64,000 bases of DNA from Methylorubrum rhodesianum (GCF_014199985.1 NZ_JACHOS010000003.1:62001-126000), one strand, 5' to 3'. Counted from the first letter of the stretch, positions 53,752 to 62,797 are shown. Translations and numbers: made by a program. The notes: generated by a model from the letters alone, not told the origin.

Positions 53752-55044
53752 TCAGCGCGACGGTGCCGTGAGGGGGGCCGCGAGCCGCTCCGCGAACCGC
53801 GCCACCAGCCGTCGCCCGACCTCCTCCTTGCCGAGCCTCGGCCAGGTCTCGACGCCGCCGTCGCGGGCGACGAGGTGGACGGTGTTCTCCAGCCCGCCCA
53901 TGACTCCGCCCTCCGCCGAGACGTCGTTGGCCACGATCAGGTCGCAGCCCTTGCGCGCGATCTTCCGCTGCGCGTTCGCGATCACGTCGTCGGTCTCGGC
54001 CGCAAAACCCACGACGAGGGGCGGGCGCCCCTCGCTGCGGCCGGCGATGGTGGCGAGGATGTCCGGGTTCTCGACGAGCTGCAGGGGAGGCGGCGTGCTG
54101 CCGTCCTTCTTGATCTTGCCCGCCCGGGTCTCGGCCGGGCGCCAGTCGCCGACGGCGGCGGCGAAGATCGCGAGGTCGGCGGGCAGGGCCGCCTCGACCG
54201 CGGCGAGCATCTCGCGGGCGCTCTCGACCCGCACCACGGTGACGCCCGCCGGATCGGGGATTGCCACCGGCCCCGAGACCAGGGTGACCCGGGCGCCGGC
54301 CTCGGCCGCGGCGGCGGCGACCGCGTGGCCCTGGCGGCCCGAGGAGCGGTTGGCGAGGTAGCGCACGGGGTCGATCGCCTCGTGGGTCGGCCCCGAGGTG
54401 ACGAGCACGTGCCGCCCCGCCAGCGGTTTTTTCGGGGTTTCGCGGCCGGCCAGGAAGCCGAGGCCCTGGCCCTCCGAGCGTTGCGCCAGGAGGTTTTCGA
54501 GGGCGTCGGCGATCTCGTGGGGCTCGGCCAGGCGCCCGGGTCCGAACTCGGCCTCGGCCATCGCCCCCTCGTTGGGGCCGACCACGGCGACGCCGTCGGC
54601 CTTCAGGGTCGCGAGGTTGCGCCGGGTCGCCGGATGCAGCCACATCCGCACGTTCATCGCCGGGGCGATCAGGATCGGCAGGGTGGTGGCGAGCAGCACC
54701 GTCGAGGCGAGGTCCGGCGCGTGGCCGGTCGCCATCCGCGCCATCAGGTTGGCGGTGGCCGGCGCCACCACGATCGCGTCGGCATCCCGCGCCAGCCGGA
54801 TATGGCCGATATCGGCCTCGCTCTCCCGGTCGAACAGGTCGGTATGCGCCCGCTCCCCCGCGAGCGCGGCGGCGGCCAGCGGCGTGACGAATTCCTGGGC
54901 CGACTCGGTCAGCAGCGGGCGCACCTGCGCCCCGCGCTCGCGCAGGCGGCGGATCAGGTCGAGCGCCTTGTAGGCGGCGATCCCGCCGCCGACGATGAGC
55001 AGGACGCGGCGGCCGGCGAGGGATTTTGGGGACGACGGACTCAT
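53752..55044 (-). CDS. coaBC: Bifunctional phosphopantothenoylcysteine decarboxylase / synthetase (CoaBC)
   Basis: 430 residues. N-terminal flavin decarboxylase (CoaC, about 1-190): LLIVGGGIAAYKALDLIRRL, the active-site His in IGHIRLARDADAIVVAPATA, and PAMNVRMW. C-terminal synthetase (CoaB): VLVTSGPTHEAIDPVRYLAN, RSSGRQGHAVAAAAAEAGA, LAIFAAAVGDWRPAETRAGK and KIKK. The pair makes 4-phosphopantetheine for coenzyme A. Odd: the loop that usually reads ACGEYGPGRMAEP reads AEAEFGPGRLAEP, so the conserved CoaC cysteine is missing. Last gene of ubiE-ubiB-coaBC. Confidence 0.95.
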   Translation of the reverse strand: MSPSSPKSLAGRRVLLIVGGGIAAYKALDLIRRLRERGAQVRPLLTESAQEFVTPLAAAALAGERAHTDLFDRESEADIGHIRLARDADAIVVAPATANLMARMATGHAPDLASTVLLATTLPILIAPAMNVRMWLHPATRRNLATLKADGVAVVGPNEGAMAEAEFGPGRLAEPHEIADALENLLAQRSEGQGLGFLAGRETPKKPLAGRHVLVTSGPTHEAIDPVRYLANRSSGRQGHAVAAAAAEAGARVTLVSGPVAIPDPAGVTVVRVESAREMLAAVEAALPADLAIFAAAVGDWRPAETRAGKIKKDGSTPPPLQLVENPDILATIAGRSEGRPPLVVGFAAETDDVIANAQRKIARKGCDLIVANDVSAEGGVMGGLENTVHLVARDGGVETWPRLGKEEVGRRLVARFAERLAAPLTAPSR

Positions 55045-55095
55045 GGGCGCAGAACGGGGACTTGCGGGCCGCGCGTCAAGGGGCGGGAACGGCTC

Positions 55096-56658
55096 TCACC
55101 GGAACGCCAGCACCAGCGCCCCCGCCGCGATCCCCCACAGGGCCAGGGTGGTCATGATGGCGTGGCGCCGCTCCAGCTTGACCAGCCGCTCGATCGCCTT
55201 GGTGTCGCGGGAACCCTCCTCGTCGAGGCGGATCATGATGCGGCGGATGCGCTGGGCGATGTCGGGGATGTCGGAGACGACCTCGGCCAGCGTCATCGCG
55301 GCGCGCGCCCCGCCTTCGAGCCGGCCGACCGGGCCGAGATGGCGGGTGATCCACGCGCGCACCACCGGTTCGGCGCCGGTCCACATGTCGAGCTGCGGAT
55401 CGAGCGAGCGGGCGACGCCCTCCACCACCACCATGGTCTTCTGCAGCATCACCAGCTCGGTGCGGGTGCTCATGTCGAACAGGGCGGTCACGTCGAACAG
55501 GAGGGTCAGCACCTTGGCCATCGAGATCTCGTCGGCCCGGCGCTGGTGGATCGGCTCGCCGATCGCCCGGATGGCCTGCGCGAAATCGTCCACCGAATGG
55601 TGGCGCGGCACGTAGCCGGCCTCGAAATGCACCTGGGCGACGCGGCGGTAGTCGCGGGTGATGAAGCCGAGAAGGATCTCGGCGAGGAAGCGCCGCTCGG
55701 CGTGGCCGAGCCGGCCCATGATGCCGAAATCGACCGCCACCAGCCGTCCCTGCGGATCGACGAACAGGTTTCCGGGGTGCATGTCCGCGTGGAAGAAGCC
55801 GTCGCGGATCGCCTGGCGCAGGAAGGACTGGATCACCACCCGGCCGAGCGCCTTCGGGTCGTGGCCCGCCGCGACGATGCCGGCGCGGTCGTTGAGGCGC
55901 ACGCCGTCGATCCATTCGGAGGTCAGCACATCCCGCGCCGTCAGCGCCCATTCGGGCCGGGGCGTGCGGAAATCCTCGTCGCCCTTGGTGTTCTGGGCGA
56001 GTTCCGACATCGCCGCCGCCTCGAGCCGGAAATCCATCTCCATGGTGACGGAGCGGGCCAGGATCTCGACGACCTCGCGCGGCCGCAGGCGCTCGGCATC
56101 GGGCAGCAGCGCGTTGACGACGCGGGCCATGAACCGCATCGCCTGCAGGTCCTTGGCGAAGCGCTCGCGCACGCCCGGGCGCATCACCTTGACGGCGAGC
56201 GTCCGCTGCGTGCCGTCGGCGTCGAGCACCGTCGCCTTGTGGACCTGGGCGATCGAGGCCGCCGCCACCGGCTCGCTGAAGGCGGTGAACAGGGCCGGGA
56301 TCGGCTTGCCGAGCTCCCCCTCGACGACCCGCATCGCCACGTCCTGCGGGAAGGGCGGCACCCGGTCCTGAAGTCGCTCGAGGTCGCGCGCGGCGGCCAT
56401 GCCGACGATGTCGGGACGGGTCGCCAGGAACTGGCCGAACTTGACGTAGGAGGGGCCGAGCCGGGTCATCGCCCGTTCCAGCGGGCTCGCGCCCGGCGCC
56501 TCGGCGATGCCGCGCCGCTCCAGCATGCGGCCGAGCTTGAGCGCGAGCCGCAGGTGCGGCGGCAATTGCGCCGCGTCGATCAGCGCGAGCCCGCCCTCGC
56601 GGGCGAGCACGAAGCCGACATGGGCGCCGCGGGCGAGGTGGAAGACGGCGCCTAGCAT
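55096..56658 (-). CDS. ubiB: Ubiquinone biosynthesis kinase-like protein UbiB
   Basis: 520 residues of the ABC1/ADCK family. Family motifs: GPSYVKFGQFLATRPDIVGM (the KxGQ segment), AASIAQVHKATVLDADGTQR, MEMDFRLEAAAMSELAQNTK and GFFHADMHPGNLFVDPQGRL. Two hydrophobic helices close the protein (IMTTLALWGIAAGALVLAFR). It is required for aerobic ubiquinone synthesis, probably as an ATPase at the membrane. It lies 145 bp after ubiE and 51 bp before coaBC. Confidence 0.96.
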   Translation of the reverse strand: MLGAVFHLARGAHVGFVLAREGGLALIDAAQLPPHLRLALKLGRMLERRGIAEAPGASPLERAMTRLGPSYVKFGQFLATRPDIVGMAAARDLERLQDRVPPFPQDVAMRVVEGELGKPIPALFTAFSEPVAAASIAQVHKATVLDADGTQRTLAVKVMRPGVRERFAKDLQAMRFMARVVNALLPDAERLRPREVVEILARSVTMEMDFRLEAAAMSELAQNTKGDEDFRTPRPEWALTARDVLTSEWIDGVRLNDRAGIVAAGHDPKALGRVVIQSFLRQAIRDGFFHADMHPGNLFVDPQGRLVAVDFGIMGRLGHAERRFLAEILLGFITRDYRRVAQVHFEAGYVPRHHSVDDFAQAIRAIGEPIHQRRADEISMAKVLTLLFDVTALFDMSTRTELVMLQKTMVVVEGVARSLDPQLDMWTGAEPVVRAWITRHLGPVGRLEGGARAAMTLAEVVSDIPDIAQRIRRIMIRLDEEGSRDTKAIERLVKLERRHAIMTTLALWGIAAGALVLAFR

Positions 56659-56803
56659 CCGCGAACCCTGTCAGGTGTTTCCTCGAAGAGGGCCGGTGTG
56701 TCTTCGAAGAGGGATCGCGCCGGATGGCGGGCGCGAAGAAGGCCCCGCGCCGCAGGCCTCGGCCGTGCCGGGGCGGCCGCCGGGATGCGAGACCGGAAAG
56801 CGA

Positions 56804-57583
56804 TCAAGAAATCTTCCAGCCGGAATGGATCGCGACGATGCCGCCCGAGAGCCGGCGATGGCTGACATGCGAAAAGCCCGCCGCCGCGATCATCTGGGCG
56901 AACGCCTCGGGGGAGGGGAACTTGCGGATCGACTCGACGAGGTACTGGTAGGAGTCGCGGTCGCCCGCCACCCGCTCGCCGATGCGCGGGATCACGTGGA
57001 AGGAATAGGCGTCGTAGATCTTCTCCAGCACCGGCAGGTCGACGCGGGAGAATTCCAGGCACAGGAAGCGCCCGCCGGGCTTGAGCACCCGGTGCGCCTC
57101 GCGCAACGCCACGTCGATGCGCGGCACGTTCCGGATGCCGAAGGCGATGGTGTAGCTGTCGAAATGACCCGCCGGCAGCGGCAGCGTCTCGGCGTTGCCG
57201 GTCACGAAATCGATGCGGCCGTCGTAGGTGTGCCCGGCCCGCTCGGCGCCGACCCGCAGCATCGCCTCGTTGATGTCGAGCACGGTGACGTGGGTCTCGG
57301 GGCCGCCCGCCTCCAGGGTACGGAAGGCGATGTCGCCGGTGCCGCCGGCGACGTCGAGATGGCGGTGGGGCCGCGTGCGCGAGGGGCGCAGCATCGAGAT
57401 CAGGTGCGACTTCCAGGCCCGGTGCAGCCCGCCCGACATCAGGTCGTTCATCAGGTCGTAGCGGCGCGCGACCGAGCGGAACACGTCGTCGACGCGGGCC
57501 TGCTTCTCGGACAGGCGCACGCGCTCGTAGCCGAAATCGGCGGTGGCTTCCGTGTCGCCGGCTCCGGTCTGCGTTCCGCTCAT
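56804..57583 (-). CDS. ubiE: Ubiquinone/menaquinone C-methyltransferase UbiE
   Basis: 259 residues. UbiE signatures: [20 protein letters not shown], then [17 protein letters not shown], the SAM loop [40 protein letters not shown] and [20 protein letters not shown]. It methylates the C-ring position in ubiquinone synthesis. The ubiE-ubiB-coaBC order is common in Rhizobiales. There mutM/fpg usually precedes ubiE; here a glycosyltransferase gene lies upstream instead. Confidence 0.97.
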   Translation of the reverse strand: MSGTQTGAGDTEATADFGYERVRLSEKQARVDDVFRSVARRYDLMNDLMSGGLHRAWKSHLISMLRPSRTRPHRHLDVAGGTGDIAFRTLEAGGPETHVTVLDINEAMLRVGAERAGHTYDGRIDFVTGNAETLPLPAGHFDSYTIAFGIRNVPRIDVALREAHRVLKPGGRFLCLEFSRVDLPVLEKIYDAYSFHVIPRIGERVAGDRDSYQYLVESIRKFPSPEAFAQMIAAAGFSHVSHRRLSGGIVAIHSGWKIS

Positions 57584-57727
57584 CCGATCACATCCTGCGC
57601 TCGCCCGCAGCCGTCCACGGCTCCGGCCGAGCCTCCTTAGCGAATGCCGGATCGAACCGCCATGCGGCAGCGGGAATGCCGGGGGCAGGGGAGGTGTTCC
57701 GTCGCGCGGGCCGGCTCGGACAGACCG

Positions 57728-59092
57728 TCACGAGGCGACGGCGATGATCCTGTCGGCCAGATGGTTGGCATTCCGGATGGCGTACCGCGTGGAGAAGGCC
57801 GCGGACTCCGACGGCGTCAGGTCGTCCTTGATCGAGAAGTATTCCGCGTGTCCGCCGCAGACGCGATCGAGAAGCAGGAAGTTGCTGTTCAGGAGGTCGT
57901 CCAGCGTCAGGATGACCCGTCTCGCCGACATGTGGGGCACCAGCGCGAGCGTGTGGAACGCCGACCCCGCCGTCCCCACGATGAGTTCGGCCCTCCGGAA
58001 GAGGTTGACCTGCTCGGCGAGACCGAGGGTTTCCGGGTGGATGACCGCGAAGCCGGCCTGCCGCATCTTGAGGTCGATGAACGCCTCGCCATCCATCCCG
58101 GTCACGCCGGAATGCAGGCGGGATTTCGAGAGATAGACCTTCTTCGGCACGGAGGCCGCGGCCGGTGCGACGCTGCGCCCGATCGCCGACATGGGGATCG
58201 CGTAATCCGTCCAGACACTGTGCTGCTCGCAGAGTGCCGGCTCGGGCACAACGACCCGCCTGATGCGGGTCGGCCGATCGAAGGAGAAACTGCGGTTCTC
58301 CAGCCCGGCATGCCGGAGAAGTTCGACGATGTGGCCGGCCCCGTGGTCCTGAACCGCGGGAACGGAGTGGAAGAGGACCGGGATCGAGCCGTCGATGGCC
58401 CAGCAGCGGGCCAGGGTCGTGAGCAGGAAGTGGCCGTAATGCTCCAGCAGGGGCCCGCCGTAGATCATGGTGTCGAAGGGCGCGTCATCGATGGCCCCGC
58501 GGTCGATGTCGATCCTCTCGCTCTGGCCGACGAGAGCGAGGTCGGCCCCCCGACGATAGGCCGCCTCCGGAATGAGGGAACCGTCGCCGGTATAGAGGCC
58601 CCAGTGGGGATCATGATCGAGCAGGATCCCCGCAGTGAAGGGCAGGTAGATCGCGTCGTGGTACGTCGTCGCTGAGACGGTCTCGCGCGTCTGGCTGGTG
58701 CCCCACAGGCGCTCGCAGCGATCGAGGGGAGCCTCGGGACCGGAGGCGAAGAAGGCGAGGATCTGATCCTCCAGGGCGCCGAGGGCGATGGGATGGAACG
58801 TCCCCCGCATCTCGGCCATCAGGGTCAATTCGCCGCGATCGAGAGGCGGAAGGGCAGGGAGCAGAAAGCGGTACCCGTGGTCGCCGGCGACGCCGATGGC
58901 GTTGACATCGTGCCGGGCGAGGTTCGCCGGCACGCGCATCAGCATGGTGCCCCGCCGATGCACCTCGACATAGGCGTTCTCGCCCTGATGCAGGAAGTCG
59001 CAGATCCAGCCGTGCAGGTGTCCGTTCGCGAAGCCGTCCAGGCTGCCGATGACGACGGGCGGGGGCTCGGCTGTTCTGCGCCTGCGAAACAT
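57728..59092 (-). CDS. Glycosyltransferase family 61 (DUF563) protein
   Basis: About 454 residues. The C-terminal half has the DUF563 core: TMIYGGPLLEHYGHFLLTTL, KKVYLSKSRLHSGVTGMDGE, FIDLKMRQAGFAVIHPETLG and AELIVGTAGSAFHTLALVPH. The N-terminal 100 residues (GSLDGFANGHLHGWICDFLH) resemble a beta-sandwich sugar-related module. It probably adds a sugar to a surface polysaccharide. It is isolated from other glycan genes and sits between two core clusters; its codon choice seems slightly less G/C-extreme, hinting at acquisition. ATG 59092 has AGGGG at good spacing; ATG 59098 and GTG 59107 are alternatives. Confidence 0.82.
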   Translation of the reverse strand: MFRRRRTAEPPPVVIGSLDGFANGHLHGWICDFLHQGENAYVEVHRRGTMLMRVPANLARHDVNAIGVAGDHGYRFLLPALPPLDRGELTLMAEMRGTFHPIALGALEDQILAFFASGPEAPLDRCERLWGTSQTRETVSATTYHDAIYLPFTAGILLDHDPHWGLYTGDGSLIPEAAYRRGADLALVGQSERIDIDRGAIDDAPFDTMIYGGPLLEHYGHFLLTTLARCWAIDGSIPVLFHSVPAVQDHGAGHIVELLRHAGLENRSFSFDRPTRIRRVVVPEPALCEQHSVWTDYAIPMSAIGRSVAPAAASVPKKVYLSKSRLHSGVTGMDGEAFIDLKMRQAGFAVIHPETLGLAEQVNLFRRAELIVGTAGSAFHTLALVPHMSARRVILTLDDLLNSNFLLLDRVCGGHAEYFSIKDDLTPSESAAFSTRYAIRNANHLADRIIAVAS

Positions 59093-59140
59093 GGCCATCC
59101 CCTGCACGACCCCGCCCGCGCCCGCGCGAAAGCGGAAGCG

Positions 59141-59551
59141 TCAGCCGGCCCGCAGCTTCCCGCCGACGAGCCAGGCCGGGTCGAACCAGCGGTCGGCCTC
59201 GCCGTCGTAGGGCAGGCGCGTGATGTCCCAGTGCTGGATGTACTTCGCGTAGACGTTCCAGACCGCGATGCCGCCGCCGACGAAGATGCGCCGGCCGGGA
59301 TAGCGCTTCAGCACCTCTTCCGGATCCTCGTGCGAGCGGATCACGTCGATGGTGCGGTCCTTGAACGCGAATTCGGGCACCGAGGCCACGGTCTTGGGGC
59401 CGGCGATCAGCACGTGGCCCATGGTGAGCGCGAAGAAGCGCGTCACGTCCTCGACGAAGAGCGGATCGGTGTTGCCCTCCCAGGGGAGATGTCCGTTGAG
59501 GCCGAGCTGGCCCCGCTGGCCGATGGCGCAGATGCAGCGGACGTCGATCAT
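59141..59551 (-). CDS. dmrA: Dihydrofolate-reductase-like protein, probable dihydromethanopterin reductase DmrA
   Basis: 136 residues (about 15 kDa), shorter than normal DHFR (about 160). DHFR-fold motifs: ICAIGQRGQLGLNGHLPWEG, then ALTMGHVLIAGPKTVASVPE, then RYPGRRIFVGGGIAVWNVYA. In methylobacteria a DHFR homologue of this size, DmrA, reduces dihydromethanopterin for C1 oxidation. The size and the probable genus favour that identity over FolA, but sequence alone does not prove the substrate. ATG 59551 is chosen. It is the third gene of the purF-SDR-dmrA series. Confidence 0.75.
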   Translation of the reverse strand: MIDVRCICAIGQRGQLGLNGHLPWEGNTDPLFVEDVTRFFALTMGHVLIAGPKTVASVPEFAFKDRTIDVIRSHEDPEEVLKRYPGRRIFVGGGIAVWNVYAKYIQHWDITRLPYDGEADRWFDPAWLVGGKLRAG

Positions 59552-59579
59552 GGCACGGAACCCTACAAGCTCAAGATAA

Positions 59580-59620
59580 GCGGGCTCTGCCCGCAACCCC
59601 GCCGGGGCCTGAGGCCCCGG
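59580..59620. repeat. REP-like twin palindrome
   Basis: Two perfect hairpins side by side: GCGGGC-TCT-GCCCGC (59580-59594) and CCGGGGCC-TGA-GGCCCCGG (59602-59620). It lies between the SDR and DmrA-like genes within what should be one transcript. The second shares its TGA loop and GGGCC arms with the element at 35741-35755. Confidence 0.6.
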
Positions 59621-59626
59621 ACCCCC

Positions 59627-60373
59627 TTACTGGGGTGCGGAGAAGGCGAGAACCCGGTCGCTGGGGAAATCGTAGAGCTTGCCCGTCTCGTTCCAGTCGG
59701 GGGAGGCGAGGCGCACGAAATGCGGCGCCAGTTCTTCCGGGGTCTTCAGCGTCGCCGGGTCCTCGCCCGGCATCGCCGCCGCGCGCATGCTCGTGCGCAG
59801 GGGGCCGGGGTTGAGCAGCATGGCGCGCACCCCCGTGCGCTCGTTCTCGGCGGCGTAGGTGCGCACCATCGCCTCGAGCGCCGCCTTCGAGACGGAGTAG
59901 GGGCCCCAATAGGCCCGGCATTTCGCGGCCGCGCCCGAGGAGACGAAGACCGCCCTTCCCGCATCCGAGCGCTGCAGGAGCGGATCGAACGAGCGGATCA
60001 GGCGCCAGTTGGCGGTGACGTTGATCGCCATCACCTGATCCCAGACTTTGGGCGTGACGTGGCTCACCGGCATCAGGTTGCCGAGGATGCCGGCATTGCC
60101 GATCACCGCGTCGAGCCGGCCCCAGCGCTCGTGGAGCGCCGCGCCGAGGCGGTCGATGGCGTCGAAATCGGTGAGGTCGAGGGGCACCAGCGTCGCGTGG
60201 CCGCCGGCCTGCCGGATCGCGTCGTCGAGCTCCTCCAGGCCGCCCTGCGTGCGGGCGACCGCGACGACGTGGGCGCCGGCGCCTGCCAGCGCCAGGGCGG
60301 CGGCCCGGCCGATGCCGCGGGAGGCGCCGGTGACGACGGCCACCCGACCGTCGAGGATCTTGTCGGCCATCAT
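59627..60373 (-). CDS. Short-chain dehydrogenase/reductase
   Basis: About 248 residues. Cofactor motif VTGASRGIGRAAALALAGAG, NAG motif VIGNAGILGNLMPVS, catalytic Ser in VFVSSGAAAKCRAYWG and Tyr/Lys in PYSVSKAALEAMV. Classical SDR, probably using NADPH because Arg follows strand 2 (VVAVARTQGG). Substrate unknown. It begins 17 bp after the purF stop, so the two are likely co-transcribed. Tandem ATG codons at 60373 and 60370; GTG 60385 is an alternative. Confidence 0.9.
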   Translation of the reverse strand: MMADKILDGRVAVVTGASRGIGRAAALALAGAGAHVVAVARTQGGLEELDDAIRQAGGHATLVPLDLTDFDAIDRLGAALHERWGRLDAVIGNAGILGNLMPVSHVTPKVWDQVMAINVTANWRLIRSFDPLLQRSDAGRAVFVSSGAAAKCRAYWGPYSVSKAALEAMVRTYAAENERTGVRAMLLNPGPLRTSMRAAAMPGEDPATLKTPEELAPHFVRLASPDWNETGKLYDFPSDRVLAFSAPQ

Positions 60374-60390
60374 CGTCTCGATCACGGGCT

Positions 60391-61866
60391 TCAGTCCGCC
60401 TCGGCCAGCATCGCGAAGCGCTTCGGCCCGGCAATCGCCAGGTCGGTCAGGCCGGTCGGGTAGTCGCCGGTGAAGCAGTGATCGGTGTATTGCGGGCAGT
60501 CGGCATTGCGCGCCTCCTCGCCCATCGCCCGGTAGAGGCCGGGGATCGAGAGGAAGGCCAGCGAGTCGGCGCCGATGTATTTCCGCATCCCCTCCAGGTC
60601 GTGGGTGGCGGCCAGCAGCTTCTCGCGCTCGGGCGTGTCGATGCCGTAGAAGTCGGGATAGGTGATCGGCGGCGAGGCGATGCGGAAATGCACCTCGCGG
60701 GCGCCGGCGTCGCGCATCATCCGCACGATCTTCACCGAGGTGGTGCCGCGCACGAGGCTGTCGTCGACGAGCACGATGCGCTTGCCCTCGACCGCGGCGC
60801 GGTTGGCCGAATGCTTCATCCGCACCCCGAGCTCGCGCACGGTCTGGGTCGGCTGGATGAAGGTGCGCCCGACATAGTGGTTGCGGATGATGCCCATCTC
60901 GAAGGGCAGGCCGGCCTCCTGCGCGAAGCCCAGCGCCGCCGGCACACCGGAATCCGGCACCGGGATCACCACGTCGGCCTCGGGGGCCGCCTCGCGGGCA
61001 AGCTCCTGGCCGATCGCCTTGCGCACCCCGTAGACGCTCTTGCCGTTCACCACCGAGTCGGGGCGGGCGAAGTAGATGTACTCGAAGATGCAGGGACGCA
61101 TCGGCCGCGCTTCCGCGAAGCGGATCGACTCGACGCCCTCCTCCGAGATCACCACCACCTCGCCGTTCTCGACGTCGCGGATGAAGCGGGCGCCGATGAT
61201 GTCGAGCGCGCAGGATTCGGAGGCGAGGATGTAGCGCCCGTCGAGTTCGCCGAGCACGAGCGGACGGATGCCGAGGGGATCGCGGGCGCCGATCAGCTTC
61301 TTGTTGGTGAGCGCGACGATGGCGTAGGCGCCCTGGATCTGCTGCAGCGCGTCGATGAAGCGCTCGACGATGCGCGGTTTGCGCGAGCGGGCGGCCAGAT
61401 GCAGGATCACCTCGGTGTCCGAGGTCGATTGCGTGATGGCGCCGTCGCGCACGAGGTCGCGGCGGATCGAGAGCGCGTTGGTCAGGTTGCCGTTATGGGC
61501 CACCGCCAAGCCGCCGCTGGCGAGTTCGGCGAACAGCGGCTGCACGTTGCGCAGGATGGTGCCGCCGGTGGTCGAGTAGCGCACGTGGCCGATGGCGGAG
61601 CGCCCGGCCAGCCGCTCGATCGTGCCGCGGTCGGAGAAGTTGTCGCCGACGAGGCCCTGGCGGCGCTCGGAGTGGAACACCCCGTCGTCGTAGGAGACGA
61701 TGCCCGCCGCCTCCTGGCCGCGATGCTGAAGGGCGTGCAGGCCGAGCGCCACGATCGCCGAGGCATCGTCATGCCCGTAGATGCCGAAGACGCCGCATTC
61801 CTCGCGAAGCGTATCCCCGTCGATGTCCAGGTCGCGGACATCGGCGCTCGCGCTGACAGCTGACAT
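60391..61866 (-). CDS. purF: Amidophosphoribosyltransferase (PurF)
   Basis: 491 residues. First committed step of purine synthesis (PRPP plus glutamine to phosphoribosylamine). The N-terminal nucleophile Cys is in REECGVFGIYGHDDASAIVA, which implies removal of a propeptide of about 24 residues. Further motifs are ALQHRGQEAAGIVSYDDG, the PRPP loop KRIVLVDDSLVRGTTSVKIV, and C-terminal cysteines in NADCPQYTDHCFTGDYPTGL typical of the iron-sulfur PurF type. ATG 61866; the open frame extends upstream to 61908 without similarity. Confidence 0.97.
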   Translation of the reverse strand: MSAVSASADVRDLDIDGDTLREECGVFGIYGHDDASAIVALGLHALQHRGQEAAGIVSYDDGVFHSERRQGLVGDNFSDRGTIERLAGRSAIGHVRYSTTGGTILRNVQPLFAELASGGLAVAHNGNLTNALSIRRDLVRDGAITQSTSDTEVILHLAARSRKPRIVERFIDALQQIQGAYAIVALTNKKLIGARDPLGIRPLVLGELDGRYILASESCALDIIGARFIRDVENGEVVVISEEGVESIRFAEARPMRPCIFEYIYFARPDSVVNGKSVYGVRKAIGQELAREAAPEADVVIPVPDSGVPAALGFAQEAGLPFEMGIIRNHYVGRTFIQPTQTVRELGVRMKHSANRAAVEGKRIVLVDDSLVRGTTSVKIVRMMRDAGAREVHFRIASPPITYPDFYGIDTPEREKLLAATHDLEGMRKYIGADSLAFLSIPGLYRAMGEEARNADCPQYTDHCFTGDYPTGLTDLAIAGPKRFAMLAEAD

Positions 61867-62200
61867 GTCGATCTCGAATCCTGGAGGCGCGCGGGTCTCG
61901 CGGGCCACGCATCCGGCACGGCGGGAACGGCCGAAGGCGCCGCTCGCCCGCAGCCTCTGCCGCGAGGGATGACGCCGGGACCGTCGTGAAACCGTTACCT
62001 AGGCGCGGATTTCGTCGCAACCAAGACCGATTCCAGCATATCCTTCGTCATCCGCGCGCATTGCTTGCGCGGCCCGGATGTTCGGTGAGCGGCCGGTGGA
62101 GCGCCTTCCGGCGAAGCGGAAGGCCGGCTCGTCGTCGGAAAACGCGTCGAGTCAGAGGCTTAGAGAGGCCGACCCGATGCGGTCCGGTCGGCCGCGGATC
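61867..62200. other. Intergenic region between purF and cvpA
   Basis: 334 bp upstream of purF. Near the cvpA end it holds a likely cvpA terminator and a second perfect hairpin, GCCTTCCG-GCGAAG-CGGAAGGC (62103-62124). No purine riboswitch-like structure or coding frame was recognised. The purF promoter should lie at 61890-62060. Confidence 0.45.
62167..62193 (-). terminator. Probable cvpA terminator
   Basis: Read leftward: GGCCGACC, an 11-base loop, GGTCGGCC, then TCTCT. The perfect 8-bp stem begins eight bases after the cvpA stop codon. The T-run is weak. Confidence 0.5.
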
Positions 62201-62797
62201 CTAGCGCTTCGGCTCGGGCCCAGCGTCGCTGCGGCGCTGGGCAGGGAGATCGGTCTCCGGCGGCGGCTCCTCGGCCGGCCCCTCGCCCTTCGGCTTGCGG
62301 AACTGCTTGAGGAAGCCTTCCGGATTGTCGGGCAGCTGCGCCACCAGCGCCTCGCCCGAGCTCTCGAGCAGCGAGCGGCTCTTGGCCTGCGCCGCCCAGT
62401 CCGGAACCTTGCCCTGGACGAGCCAGGCCAGGAACACCCAGCCGATCACGCAGATCAGGAAGCCGCGGCCCGCGCCGAACAGGAAGCCGAGCGAGCGGTC
62501 GACGGCGCCGATGCGCGAATCGAGCACGAGGTCGGAGACCTTCACCGTCACCAGCGAGACCACGATCAGGGTGGCGAGGAAGATCGCGGCGATGGAGGCG
62601 ACCAGCGCCACGGTGTCGCTGGAGATGTGCTGCTTGACGGTGGGCAGGAGCAGCGGGTGCAGCGACCACGCCACCGCGGCGGCGGCCACCCAGGCAATGA
62701 TCGCGAGCACCTCGCGCGTCACGCCGCGCACGGCGGCGAGCAGCGCCGAGACGAGCACGATGCCGAGCACCACGAGGTCGAGGACGGAAAACGGCAT
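62201..62797 (-). CDS. cvpA: CvpA family membrane protein
   Basis: 198 residues. Four membrane helices: FSVLDLVVLGIVLVSALLAA, VLAIIAWVAAAAVAWSLHPL, LVASIAAIFLATLIVVSLVT and GFLFGAGRGFLICVIGWVFL. The motif RGVTREVLAIIAW after helix 1 is typical of CvpA. Named for colicin V production in E. coli; commonly next to purF, as here. The C-terminus is acidic and proline-rich. The start is ATG 62797; the open frame reaches 62947 without similarity. Confidence 0.93.
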   Translation of the reverse strand: MPFSVLDLVVLGIVLVSALLAAVRGVTREVLAIIAWVAAAAVAWSLHPLLLPTVKQHISSDTVALVASIAAIFLATLIVVSLVTVKVSDLVLDSRIGAVDRSLGFLFGAGRGFLICVIGWVFLAWLVQGKVPDWAAQAKSRSLLESSGEALVAQLPDNPEGFLKQFRKPKGEGPAEEPPPETDLPAQRRSDAGPEPKR

